Positions 8,755 to 16,807 of a stretch of 21,687 nt of DNA are shown here, one piece after another. The DNA is taken from positions 1 through 21,687 of the forward strand of contig JAUCBJ010003594.1 in assembly GCA_032718475.1 (NCBI GenBank). The letters are read 5' to 3'. The notes below the pieces were generated by a model, which was given only the letters and a program-made list of their open reading frames with translations, did no database searches and was not told the DNA's origin. Numbering within the stretch: position 1 is the first letter of the stretch; each line of letters starts with the position of its first letter. A program made the translations under genes and the position numbers. Source of the DNA: Nemertoderma westbladi. Its lineage: Eukaryota > Xenacoelomorpha > Nemertodermatida > Nemertodermatidae.

Positions 8755-11700
8755 CTGCAAGGAACGGAATATATTTAGTGGAACGGTTTATTCTGTAGAC
8801 CGAGTCCGAGCAACAGGGCATATCTACTGCTGATCATCTACTATCTATAATAATATATAAATGAATTGTTGTGGAGAGACAGTGTAATAAATATATACCG
8901 TAGTTCTATAATATAATCAGATACAGATGTGGGGGGGGGGGGGGTGGGTGTGGGCTTTCGACACAATCAAATTTAAACCCTCTCCAGGCAGCCAGGGGAA
9001 AATCGATGCAAATAACAGCTGGTTACTCTCAAAAAGAAAACTGTAATCTGTTCTATTGATTTTAGTTTATTGTTTGGGTTAGAATAACCAGCCACTGTAA
9101 CCTGCTCCTTTCCTTTAATTGTTATTTTTAACATTAAGACGGGATATTAATTAATTCGCCGAAATGGGATTTGCGTGGTTGATATTTTTCGAATTGAGGA
9201 ACTTTATCATGCTAATCTCCCTGTCTCTCCCTCTTGTAACAACAGGATGGGGGACTGGGGGGAAACCACAAAAGCGACAACTGCATGTAGGCTGTGGCCG
9301 CCAGCATTGTAGGTCATAGCACAATTTGTGGCGGTAGGCGTTCGAAATAAACTGACTGGCCTCACGACGACGTTGGTGAGACACACAGTTAAGGTTAAAT
9401 GTGGAGCAATCTGGATAATCCACCGCTTGCAAAATTCGAGTAGAAATTCAATTTATGAATTTAATTCAATCATTAATAATTTATTCACAGTTGTTTATTA
9501 ACTGTGAATAAATTATTAATATTGATTATTGATAATATTTAAAAAATGTTATAAAATAAAAAATATTAATAATACCAGTCCACCCCCCGGCCAGGCCCAA
9601 CACCATGCATTTTGCATTTTTTGTCTACAACTACTACTATCGGCATGCTACATAGCAGCTTCACTATATATTACATATATATTAAAAATGCTGTGCCGGC
9701 TTGTCGACAAAATTGCACCGCCACAACTCCCTATGACCCATGACATTTGCTAGATCATCCGCATCTTCAAGGCCAGTGTCCTTTAAGATGCGTCTCAAGA
9801 AAGTCATGGGCTGTCCACCATGCTTATTCACTCCATGAGGTTGCCAAAGTACAAGATTATGCACTGGCTGGTCCTTACGGCGAAAGCAATGTCCTGCAAA
9901 GTGGAGGCGGCTTTGTTGTAGTGTCAAGCTTGGGGGAACCAATGAGACACCTCCAATGTTATATAGTGTCTGGTTGGAGATGTGTGCATTGTACTTGACA
10001 CAATGAACCCGGCGTAGCATTCTTGTGAATGTGCCATCCAGAGATTTGGTGTCCTCAGCAGTTAGAGCCCAGCATGGACTCCCATAGAGGAGTATTGGAA
10101 CTACTGCTGCTCTAAATAATCGGACCTTAAGTTTCTGATTAATTATCGGTGACTTCCAAATCCTGGACAGATTATTTAACGCTGCCCAAGCCTTCCCCTT
10201 ACGCATCCGAAGGTATGAAGCCTTGTTGCCTATATTGGAAACACAAAGACCTGACTAGGATGGCTAAAACGTCTGTCCTTAACTGATCTGATCTGATCTG
10301 ACGGTATCTGACATTTGTTCCACCTTGGTGTAGTGGTTATATTGAATTCACATCTCTCGGAAGTTGTGGGTTCAACCCCGGTATGGGAGCCAAGGTAGTG
10401 CGAAATGTAATTCAGTAACGATGAAATTCATATACAGCTGATTGCTTTCCCAATTAACTTTAACACGATATCACAATCTTCTTACTACTAATAGTACTTA
10501 ACTAATTATGTTTATGCTAATTATTTATCAACCTATTATTGCCACATGGGTGGGTGGGTGGATGGGAATGTGGGAAGGTGCCCGCTGGTTGTTTATTGTT
10601 TTGGTTAGAAAAGTCAGTCGCGGTAACATTCTCCTTTCCATCAATTGGTAGGTAACAAAATCGTTTATTGTTTTGGTTAGAAAACCCGGTCTCTGTAACC
10701 TGCTCCTTTCCCTCAAATTGTAGGTAACAACGTCGTTTTATTGTTTTGGTTAGAAATTACAGCCGCTGTAACCTGCTCTTTTCCTTCAATTGGAAGGTAA
10801 CAACAGCGTTTATTAATTCCCACATTCCCATCCACCTTCCCATATTCCTTCATAGTCTGAGTGTAAACTCCACTGTATCAGCTGGCAATCAGGGCAATAT
10901 GGGGCATGTTAATAATACTAATTATAATTAATATAATTAACTTTAACTATTAATAATGATAACTATTAACAAAAAAGATTTACCAAAATATTGCAGCAAC
11001 GGCTGTATTGTTTTTAATAAATGTTTAATGTTGCAACACAAACTAACAGACTAAATCTACGAAAGTTGTTTACATCTGAAACTATCCATCTCTGCTGGGA
11101 CAATCACACAACTTTCATACCCGCCATCCTCCATCCTATATCGCATTTTTAATATATAATAACATGCCTTTGTGCATTTAGATGCATACCGGTATGCCTG
11201 TACTGCTACGTCATATGATGATACTGATACTTAACAGGGCAACGTGAAACGTGATCCCCTATTCAGCTACTGGCAGACTGGCTATTTACCTAACAGACAG
11301 TTAGGTAAATATTATATTTCTTTCTCCTGATTGGTTATAGGATCAGATGCTGTCAGATCAGATCAGATCAGATAAGGACAGACGTTTTATTCTACCTCAG
11401 ACCTGACGGTGACCAGCAGACCAGGCAGTAGTATCAAGTAAATAAACTAACTTCATAAATAATGGCAATCATATCATGTCGTCCCATATCGCGGTAACAG
11501 ATAGAGAGAGCTTGTAGTGTAGGTTCGTCTGAGGGACCAGTAGCAGAAATCTCGTCCGCTAAAACCATCGCATCTTCTTGTCGTCCTAGGAAAATTGTAT
11601 GAATAATAATAATAAATAATTTAGTGGGAATTAGCTAAACTAATTTAGTTAGCTGTAGTTAGTTAGATTTCTGTGTTATGGCTGTTAGGGTAATGTAAGT

Positions 11701-12315
11701 GAAGTACTCGGGTACTTTAAGGTTAAACAACTTCCACCCTCTTAGCTATATATTAAGTAAAGTAAAGTAAAAGTAAATTTTCTTCGGCCGCTAGGCCAGG
11801 GATTACGCACAAAGTCTGACGACTTATTTCCAGTGCGGTCCCCCCAGAACTTTACTCCCCAGAAGAAACACTAGTACTCATTTATCTACCATTTAAGGAT
11901 GCAAGGCAGTGATGCGCACTAACATCATCGCACCAACTAAACCAACAAGTCTTAGCCACACTAACTCCCAAGGTTTAACATTCGTCCTATCCAATCACTT
12001 TCGTTACCCCACAGCAGAAACTAGGTTCCGATCTAGCTGGGCTGTTGGGTTGGTGTATCCACTGCCCGCTTGTCGCTATTCCCAACCCCAACCCAGTTAA
12101 CCAAAGTATGGGGTACTTGTACTTGGACGGTTCTTACCAGAGCGCCATAGTCCGACGGCTTTCAATGCTTTTACAACCACCATTGATTTCTGCTTCTTAT
12201 AGAGTCTGTCAGACATTTGTATAGCTGATTTATAGTTCCCTTGGTCTAACGCGTCGTAAATAGGTCGTAGTCGCCGTTCCTCAACATCCGTAAGAGTTCG
12301 TGTCACTAAAGCCAT
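5860..12315 (-). CDS. NAA25: N-alpha-acetyltransferase 25, NatB auxiliary subunit (three exons)
   Basis: CDS = complement(join(5860..8754, 11452..11585, 12138..12315)), about 1068 residues; vertebrate NAA25 is about 970. NAA25 (yeast Mdm20) is the TPR-rich scaffold that binds catalytic NAA20 and the ribosome, so that NatB can acetylate nascent N termini beginning Met-Asp, Met-Glu, Met-Asn or Met-Gln. Recognition rests on family blocks in the right order: ERRLRPIYDALDQGNYKSAI (exon 1), LQALSICYRDMGR (exon 2), then EEYHSHLFMAYVRLHEYKK, PKNPYYFWSVMS, LRGPYLARLLLAKEM, LRLLLVRCYSRLGA, DVKHILWDTIGYE, LNRSLHYAKVHWEQ and LRDNRDLSVL. The ATG at 12315 has A at -3, G at +4 and an in-frame TAG four codons upstream. 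Extra length comes mainly from an acidic, low-complexity insert at about residues 288-400. Introns are phase 1 and phase 0. No frame break was seen, so the gene appears functional. Confidence 0.96.
8755..9060. other. NAA25 intron 2, acceptor-proximal part
   Basis: AT-rich intron sequence next to the exon 3 acceptor. Apart from the G14 run at 8931-8944 I see nothing distinct. Confidence 0.7.
8931..8944. repeat. G14 homopolymer in NAA25 intron 2
   Basis: Fourteen consecutive G, followed by TGGGTGTGGG. One of four long G/C runs in an otherwise AT-rich window. Confidence 0.95.
9060..9118 (+). repeat. Single copy of the TTTATTGTTT...CTGTAACCTGCTCC module
   Basis: One unit of a module of about 70 bp that is tandem in the elements at 10590-10806 and 17532-17730 and present in the arms of the 20517-20922 element. 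It holds TTTATTGTTTGGGTTAGAA, then CACTGTAACCTGCTCCTTTC and an AATTG end. Confidence 0.75.
9119..9471. other. NAA25 intron 2, no element recognised
   Basis: About 350 bp of intron sequence. A minus-strand open frame at 9151-9432 shows no recognisable domain or neighbour support. Confidence 0.5.
9472..9520. repeat. Perfect 21-bp inverted repeat (hairpin) in intron 2
   Basis: The arms 9472-9492 and 9500-9520 are exact reverse complements (outer bases ATTAATAATTTATTC, inner CACAGTT) around a 7-nt GTTTATT loop. Imperfect pairing continues a few bases outside. It is transcribed as part of NAA25 intron 2. It could be a decayed foldback element or a structured RNA hairpin. The stem is very AT-rich. 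Confidence 0.9.
9682..10227 (-). pseudogene. Non-LTR retrotransposon remnant, reverse transcriptase C-terminal part
   Basis: An open minus-strand frame of about 180 codons matches the C-terminal third of LINE reverse transcriptases. Visible blocks are KAWAALNNLSRIWKS, KVRLFRAAVVPILLYGS, CWALT, LDGTFTRMLRR, RLHFAGHCFRR, LVLW-P-G, and the tail DLANVMGHRELWR before the stop at 9682. The catalytic palm motifs and everything upstream are absent; an in-frame TAG lies shortly upstream near 10255. This is a 5'-truncated copy, typical of incomplete LINE insertion, lying in NAA25 intron 2 in the same orientation as the gene. The remaining frame is intact, so the copy is not very old. The clade (RTE-like or CR1-like) is uncertain. 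Confidence 0.88.
10255..10396 (+). mobile_element. tRNA-derived SINE-like copy (plus strand)
   Basis: Bases 10322-10396 form a tRNA-like unit: a 7-bp acceptor-like pairing (ACCTTGG / CCAAGGT), a pol III A box TGGTGTAGTGG (10326-10336) and a B box GGTTCAACCCC (10369-10379). The layout recalls a tRNA-Glu(CTC) head. Upstream is a leader holding (TGATC)n. The same leader plus tRNA-like unit occurs on the minus strand at 18885-19050, so this is a repeat family and not a working tRNA gene. It lies next to the truncated end of the reverse transcriptase remnant. Confidence 0.82.
10557..11395 (+). mobile_element. Dispersed repeat A (inverted partner at 16808-17730)
   Basis: From about 10615 to 11395 this matches the reverse complement of 16808-17730 almost throughout. 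It opens with three tandem units of about 72 bp (10590-10806), each containing TTTATTGTTTTGGTTAGAAA and CTGTAACCTGCTC. Around these lies a perfect 20-bp inverted repeat (10557-10576 and 10817-10836). The rest is AT-rich and ends in a (GATCA)n tract and GACAGACGTTTTATTCTACC. No coding frame was seen, so it is probably non-autonomous. It ends about 55 bp from NAA25 exon 2. Confidence 0.85.
11452..11585 (-). CDS. NAA25: NAA25 exon 2 (134 bp)
   Basis: Found by homology search by eye in the gap between exons 1 and 3. On the minus strand the acceptor is TTTTCCTAG|GA and the donor is GAA|GTTAGT. Joined to exon 1 it reads G-RQEDAMVLADEISAT, PSDEPTLQALSICYRDMG, then RHDMIAIIYE. This matches the known NAA25 segment between the GK motif and the EEYHSHLF motif in length and pattern, including LQAL-x-I-x-YR-x-M. 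Phase 1 in and phase 0 out agree with both neighbours. Confidence 0.93.
11754..11925 (-). mobile_element. SINE 3' fragment with (TTTAC)n tail, in NAA25 intron 1
   Basis: Read on the minus strand, the segment ends in a simple (TTTAC)n tail (11754-11777), typical of retroposon 3' ends. Its start (TGCCTTGCATCCTTAAAT, then AAATGAGTACT, near 11870-11910) matches the SINE-like copy at 18805-18847. The tRNA-like head is missing here. Confidence 0.65.
12138..12315 (-). CDS. NAA25: NAA25 exon 1 (coding part)
   Basis: Encodes residues 1-59 plus the first base of codon 60. It carries the conserved N-terminal block RRLRPIYDALDQGNYKSAI and ends in the family motif KALKAVGLWRSGK at the splice. The donor on the minus strand reads TCTG|GTAAGA (intron starts 12137), giving a phase 1 junction. 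Reading on past it gives a short nonsense tail and a stop, which supports splicing here. Confidence 0.93.
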
Positions 12316-12640
12316 TCTAATGTTCTAACTTTGCTTGAATTTCGATTGATAAACAGAACGACGATTGATGAACAGAAGAATAAGAAATTATAGGCCTACA
12401 GCCTACTGACTGACTAAATAGAAATATAAGCAACGTCTGTAGGATAAACAGGTAAAGCGAGATACGTCAAACATTTAGGTTTTTGCCCACAAATTCCGAT
12501 CTAAACCATTAGGCCTATTGGTTTTTTTGTACCCGTTGGTTGAGTCATTCAGAAAAATTCACATCGTAAATTGTTTACTGTCATGTAATAGCTGTCGCTT
12601 AGAAATTGTAGCTGAACGGTGTATCAGATGCAACTAATTT
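12316..12640. promoter_or_regulatory. NAA25 upstream region (5' UTR / promoter)
   Basis: AT-rich DNA just upstream of the NAA25 ATG (12315). It must hold the 5' UTR and probably the core promoter, but I see no clear TATA box at a usual distance. The minus strand carries an in-frame TAG four codons before the ATG. Boundaries are not resolvable from sequence. Confidence 0.4.
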
Positions 12641-12892
12641 ACTGGTGAAAAAAATTTTTTCGACCATAGCAACCAGGTGAAAAGAGACTTCAAAGTTAGC
12701 AACTTTTACGATGTGCATTGCATAGCAACCAGCAACGGCCCTTTCGCTGGTTCCACCAACTTCCAATCGACGTCTTGAGTGAGTCTTGACCGACTATATA
12801 GACTATAAGGAACAATATGCAGATATTTTCATTTTCTATTTTGCATAGCAACTGGTCAAATTTGAATAGCAACGTGCAAATAATGGACACGG
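12641..12892 (-). repeat. Dispersed repeat C upstream of NAA25 (partner at 16161-16518)
   Basis: Its reverse complement matches 16161-16518. Shared blocks are GTATCCATTA / GTGTCCATTA, AAAATAGAAA-TGAAAATATCTGCA, ATATTGTTCCTTA, CGAAAGGGC, GTAAAAGTT and TTTTTCACC. This copy keeps four ATAGCAAC motifs (12666, 12722, 12845, 12866), which resemble RFX half-sites. It lies about 330-580 bp upstream of the NAA25 start codon. It is non-coding. Confidence 0.8.
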
Positions 12893-13110
12893 AAACTTCG
12901 AACTAATTGTAATATCTACACCCGATATATTGATAATGTCCAACAATACTGCAATATACAGGTACTGTACACTCACTTTCAAAATAATGATATTGTTATG
13001 TTATGTATGTTGAAGCTTTTTGACTGACCTGATTCCGGAAGCCACTACCAGACTACTACTACTGACTACTATAATCGGCCTGTTGCATTGAACTGTATGA
13101 CTGTTGAAGA

Positions 13111-15380
13111 AATTTTCCAAGTTGAATTTACGTGTGGCCTTCGAGAAGGTAAGATAAATTCAGTTAATTAATATAACTTATTATTTTAATAATGCACATT
13201 TATATTGTAAAGGTCTAATTATATTATTAATTGTGTCCCTTCAGTTTAGTCTAAAATGTCAAAGAGCCCACCTGGAGATGGGCCAGCAGTGGCCATCACC
13301 GAAGCCGCATTCCCAACCAAGATGGCCACCAGGATCCGTTGGAGGAGGAACCTGTGCGACTTTGCTTCATGGGTCACAGTATGGAGGCGAGAACCGATCT
13401 CCATGAGGAAGACGGCTGTCTCGGGCCCGGGGCGGCCCAGTGTCTAAAAGGCCACATGATGAAAGATGTGGCCCCTCTCCATTACCTCACCGTAGGTTGC
13501 GTTCTTCCCTCGTTCTGCCCCCTCCACAGTGCGGCCGCCCGCAACGAGTGTTGACTGGAGGTGACTGGGAGATAGAGGGTCCACTACTGTGACGTCACAG
13601 GTGAGGGTTCGACCCTGGCTCCATGGAACGAGAGTTATTCCACTCTCTGGAAGAGAGTTATTCAACTCTCTTTCCATCGTTCCTACAGAGGCCCAGGGGT
13701 TCGAGCATGGAGGGGATACCACAGCTCACCAGTGCCCGCCTAACAATATCGTTGAGGATTGTATGACGAGGGATCCGGCCTGCGCTCCTGCGGCAATTGA
13801 GACCATTGGCTGCGACAGGACTACCACACCAATCGCAGTCATGGGGTTCTACGACTTTGCACCCCAAACGGGTGGCAGTGGCGATCCAGAATTGTGCATC
13901 GGTTAGCTTCAGGCCCAATGCCACATTCTGAAGTGCATCAAGCCAGCAGCCCGCAGTGGGGTCATCAATCGAGTTCAGGCAGGCGAGGTCAAGGGGTGAC
14001 GTTATAAGGCGGAGAGTAGCACGAGTTTATTACGTAGCACGAGCACCATTATGTAGATGGTCAATCCAGACACTCTGCTTAGATACTGTGGTCGTTGATG
14101 TGTCTTGAAGGACTTGGCAGGACCACCTTGGCTGAGTCCGTGACTGGGTCTGGGGTCCTTGCTGATGGGAACAAGCGATCGGAGAGAGCAGAGCAGGCAG
14201 TCGCGGAAGCCAGAAAGGCAGAGGGTGCGAGCTGCACTGCCGAGCTAAGACCGAGACCACCCATCCGTGCAGGAACACAGGCCTGGGCCTATGCAGGGTC
14301 GTCGAGGTGGATGTTAGTGACCCTTTCGAGTGCGCCACAAAGTACTCGGTCATAGTCCTACAGTAACCCTGGGAATCTGAAGGAGGGCGCCATCCTGAGG
14401 AAATATGTCAGCCGGGGCATGGCAAATGCAAAATGAGTTCCTCAGGAGGAAGAACCCATGGTGCTCGTCCAGGTGAGGCAGACGACTGGTAATTATCGAG
14501 AGGTCTTCAACCTTCCTGGTGAGGCAGGAAGCCATGGCTCCATTGCCGATAGGAGCTCCCAGGGCCCAGCACCAGCATGGTCAGGTTTTCCAACGGGGGG
14601 TACTGGATACCTGGGCAAATGGCGTCAAACTCCGACTGGATCGCGGAGCGGGACTCCTCCGTCTCCTCGCCCAGGAAGAACAGCTCGGTTTTCCTTGGGT
14701 TGATAGTTAACACGCACTTCTGTGGTTCTGCCCATCTTCCATCAGCCGCAATAGGTCTCGGAGGACGACATGGAAGTCGTCAGTAATGTTCCCATCATCC
14801 AAGTACCAGCTATGTTGAATTTGGTTGGAGTCCATCAACTGGATGATGGAGTTAGCAGTGTCACCAAAGTGAAAGAGCCGAGGGCCATCCGTGTCACCCT
14901 GCTGCACTCCCTCATCAGAGAGAAGAGTCCATTCTCCATAAAGGAGGAATGTCGCTTCCCCATATACTGCGAGTGTGTAATTGATGTATTAATTAATTAA
15001 TGTTTGTTAGGGTAAAAGAAGCATTTTCAACATGACTTTTAATGGAAATTAATTATTTTATAGTATAAGATATAAATAATTATACTTAAAAATTAGGCCC
15101 ATACCTACCTGCATACACTGACACAGCTGTAATCCCCATACTCCATTTCATTATAGTTTTAAATTTGTGCAGAAGTGATTTGGTTTAAGAAATGTGTTTT
15201 TAATTGATCTAAACGTAATTAAGTTATTAAAATACCCCATCAACCGTCACTCTATACTTTAGGCTCCCTTATTCCAAGGCATGCTTGCTATTGCCTAGCC
15301 TAACTGGGAAGTTAGAACGAAAAAAAAGTTCTAAGACTAAGAAGGGAAGGGAAGCCTTGTAATAAGCCATACTAATACAG
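13111..15380 (-). mobile_element. Interrupted copy of the 1326-1740 repeat, with retrotransposon inside
   Basis: On the minus strand the repeat runs from 15380 to about 15000. It is then broken by the reverse transcriptase remnant (14985-13246) and a short AT-rich tail, and it resumes at about 13165-13111 (TTAATTAACT, TATCTTA, CTTCTCGAAGGCCACA, AATTCAACTTGGAAAATTT). The copy at 1326-1740 shows the two halves joined. Either the retrotransposon inserted into the repeat, or the left copy is an internal deletion. Confidence 0.75.
13246..14985 (-). pseudogene. Broken non-LTR retrotransposon: reverse transcriptase plus restriction-like endonuclease
   Basis: Minus-strand fragments in several frames follow the order of one known polyprotein type. 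Block 1 is LAVYGE, EGVQQGDTDGP and the catalytic YLDDG (about 14791-14806). Block 2 is LTINPRKTELFFLGEE. Block 3 is LPHLDEHHGFFLLRN. Block 4 is GGLGLSSAVQLAPSAFLAS. Block 5 is GLKLTDAQFWIATA with a Cys/His cluster, SAGRIPRHTILNDIVRRAL. Block 6 is ITLVPWSQGRTLTCDVTVVD (endonuclease core). Block 7 is HRFLLQRILVAILVGNAASV, before a stop at 13246-13248. At least four frameshifts separate the blocks, and a small duplication near 13630-13675 (GAGAGTTATTC twice) disrupts the endonuclease region. Everything upstream of the QQGD motif is missing. It is a dead, 5'-truncated copy of an element with a C-terminal restriction-like endonuclease (R2/NeSL-type architecture; clade uncertain). Confidence 0.87.
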
Positions 15381-15394
15381 TCAGGGAGAAGTTA

Positions 15395-15535
15395 TATTTT
15401 CAACTGAGTTGAAATTTCAACTTTATTTTTCAAAATTCAACTTTTTATTAAAATTCAACTTTTGTAGTAGAGTTTAAAATTCAATTTTTTTTTAAAATTC
15501 AACTTTTGGAGTAGCTTTTGAAATTCTGAAATGTG
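15395..15535. repeat. Degenerate AAAATTCAACTTTT repeats
   Basis: Five to six imperfect repeats of AAAATTCAACTTTT with AT-rich spacers of variable length. It starts with a small palindrome (TTTCAACTGAGTTGAAA). Confidence 0.7.
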
Positions 15536-16160
15536 GAATTGGAATCCATTACTGGTATTCCATTGTATAATAATTACGACATTCAGCGGTAATTAAATAT
15601 ATACATCTTATAAATTCCCGTAGTATTTCAGCTAATTTGCAATTGTAATCACTTAAAATGTTTTTAAAAAATGTAATCCCGACGGTTAAAGTTTTTATTC
15701 CATCGGTCAGTCGGTAATGCTGCAATGAGGGTTAATTTTTCGAGTTACATCCATAAAAACAATGAAAACACCCCTTCTGTCACGTCTTGGGGGCCTTCTG
15801 CGCCTCCTGCCATTTTAGAGTTGAATTTACAACTTTCCAATTAATACCTGCCTTTCATCAATCCTGTGTGCGCCTTTGGGTTGGGGGTGGTGCAGATAAA
15901 GAGGGAGGTTGATGGGGTGGGGGGGGGGGGGGGGGCTTTATTCCCCACTCTTTGATTTCTTGAATACCGAGTTTGTGATACAGTCTGCAGTCTGACAGTA
16001 GAATTGCTCAATATTAATCTGTATCTACTGATCTAAGCCTCGTGCTGCGTGAAGGCCCCACGAACGTGTCTGACTGTACCGTATATTGTTCGACATTATT
16101 AAGATAACGGCAAATCGGGTGCAGTGCACGTACGCCTATTTGTTCGAAGATAAGAAGATT
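15536..16160. other. Intergenic, no gene seen
   Basis: Mixed-composition DNA with no recognisable gene or paired repeat, apart from the G17 run at 15919-15935. Confidence 0.55.
15919..15935. repeat. G17 homopolymer
   Basis: Seventeen consecutive G preceded by GATGGGGT. One of four long G/C runs in the window. Confidence 0.95.
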
Positions 16161-16518
16161 CTGTATCCATTAGGTAAGAGTTCGTCATTCGTTGCTATGG
16201 AAATTTGACTTCTGGTATGTAAAATAGAAATGAAAATATCTGCACTGCACTGCATCTGCATATTCCATATTCAGATATTGTTCCTTACAGCAGTACAGCC
16301 TTATACTCTACCTATAGCTTATCAGCTTATAGTTGGCAGAAAGGACGAACTGACGAAAGGGCAGTTGCTCGGTAGCTATGAACATTGTAAAAGTTTCTAA
16401 CTTTGAATTGAGTCATTTTTCACCTGGCAGCTTAGTTAGGCTGTTACAGTGTTAGGTCAGCTATGCCTATGGCTGTATCCTGTATGCCTGTATGGTCGAA
16501 AATTGGTTTTTCACCAGT
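16161..16518 (+). repeat. Dispersed repeat C, second copy
   Basis: Inverted partner of 12641-12892, with insertions near 16240-16300 and 16425-16490. Most of the ATAGCAAC motifs of the other copy have diverged here. Confidence 0.78.
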
Positions 16519-16807
16519 CAGTCAGTAGACAGGTAGGCCTACCGGTATGCGAGTAAGGCTGTACGGTCAGACCCAGACGGTACCTGCAGCCTAGGTACTA
16601 CTTCAGTAGCCTACTTATTTATATTTAAAGATTTAGGGGCAGCGGGCAGAGGGGCAGGGGGGCTTGAGCCTGTAAGCAGCTAAGTCTGTCAGTCTGTAAG
16701 TACCGGTAGGTAGGTCAGTAGCTCAGTTGTAGCTTGTAGGTACCTGCCACCTGCCACCCAACCGCCAACCCACCACACCACACAGCGACACAGCCACACA
16801 GCACCGA
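16519..16807. other. Spacer, no gene seen
   Basis: Rich in GGTAGGTAGG-, CACC- and CCGGTA-type short motifs. No open frame or paired repeat was recognised. Confidence 0.5.

Noticed and set aside
7049-8821. Large overlapping open frames on both strands within NAA25 exon 3 (for example 8131-8778 plus, 7049-7669 minus)
   Set aside because: They are shadows of the GC-rich NAA25 coding frame, with Arg/Pro/Gly/Ala-rich composition and no recognisable domain.
10322-10396. A functional tRNA gene
   Set aside because: The T-arm and D-arm pair poorly, and the same unit with the same non-tRNA leader recurs at 18889-18963, which fits a SINE.
13595-13625. B-box-like GAGGGTTCGACCCT, a possible tRNA gene
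   Set aside because: It lies within the endonuclease coding part of the broken retrotransposon (minus strand QGRTLT) and there is no A box or tRNA fold around it.
13256-14786. Plus-strand ORFs across the retrotransposon (for example 13589-13906, 14095-14355)
   Set aside because: The homology to reverse transcriptase and endonuclease is on the minus strand; these are antisense shadows.
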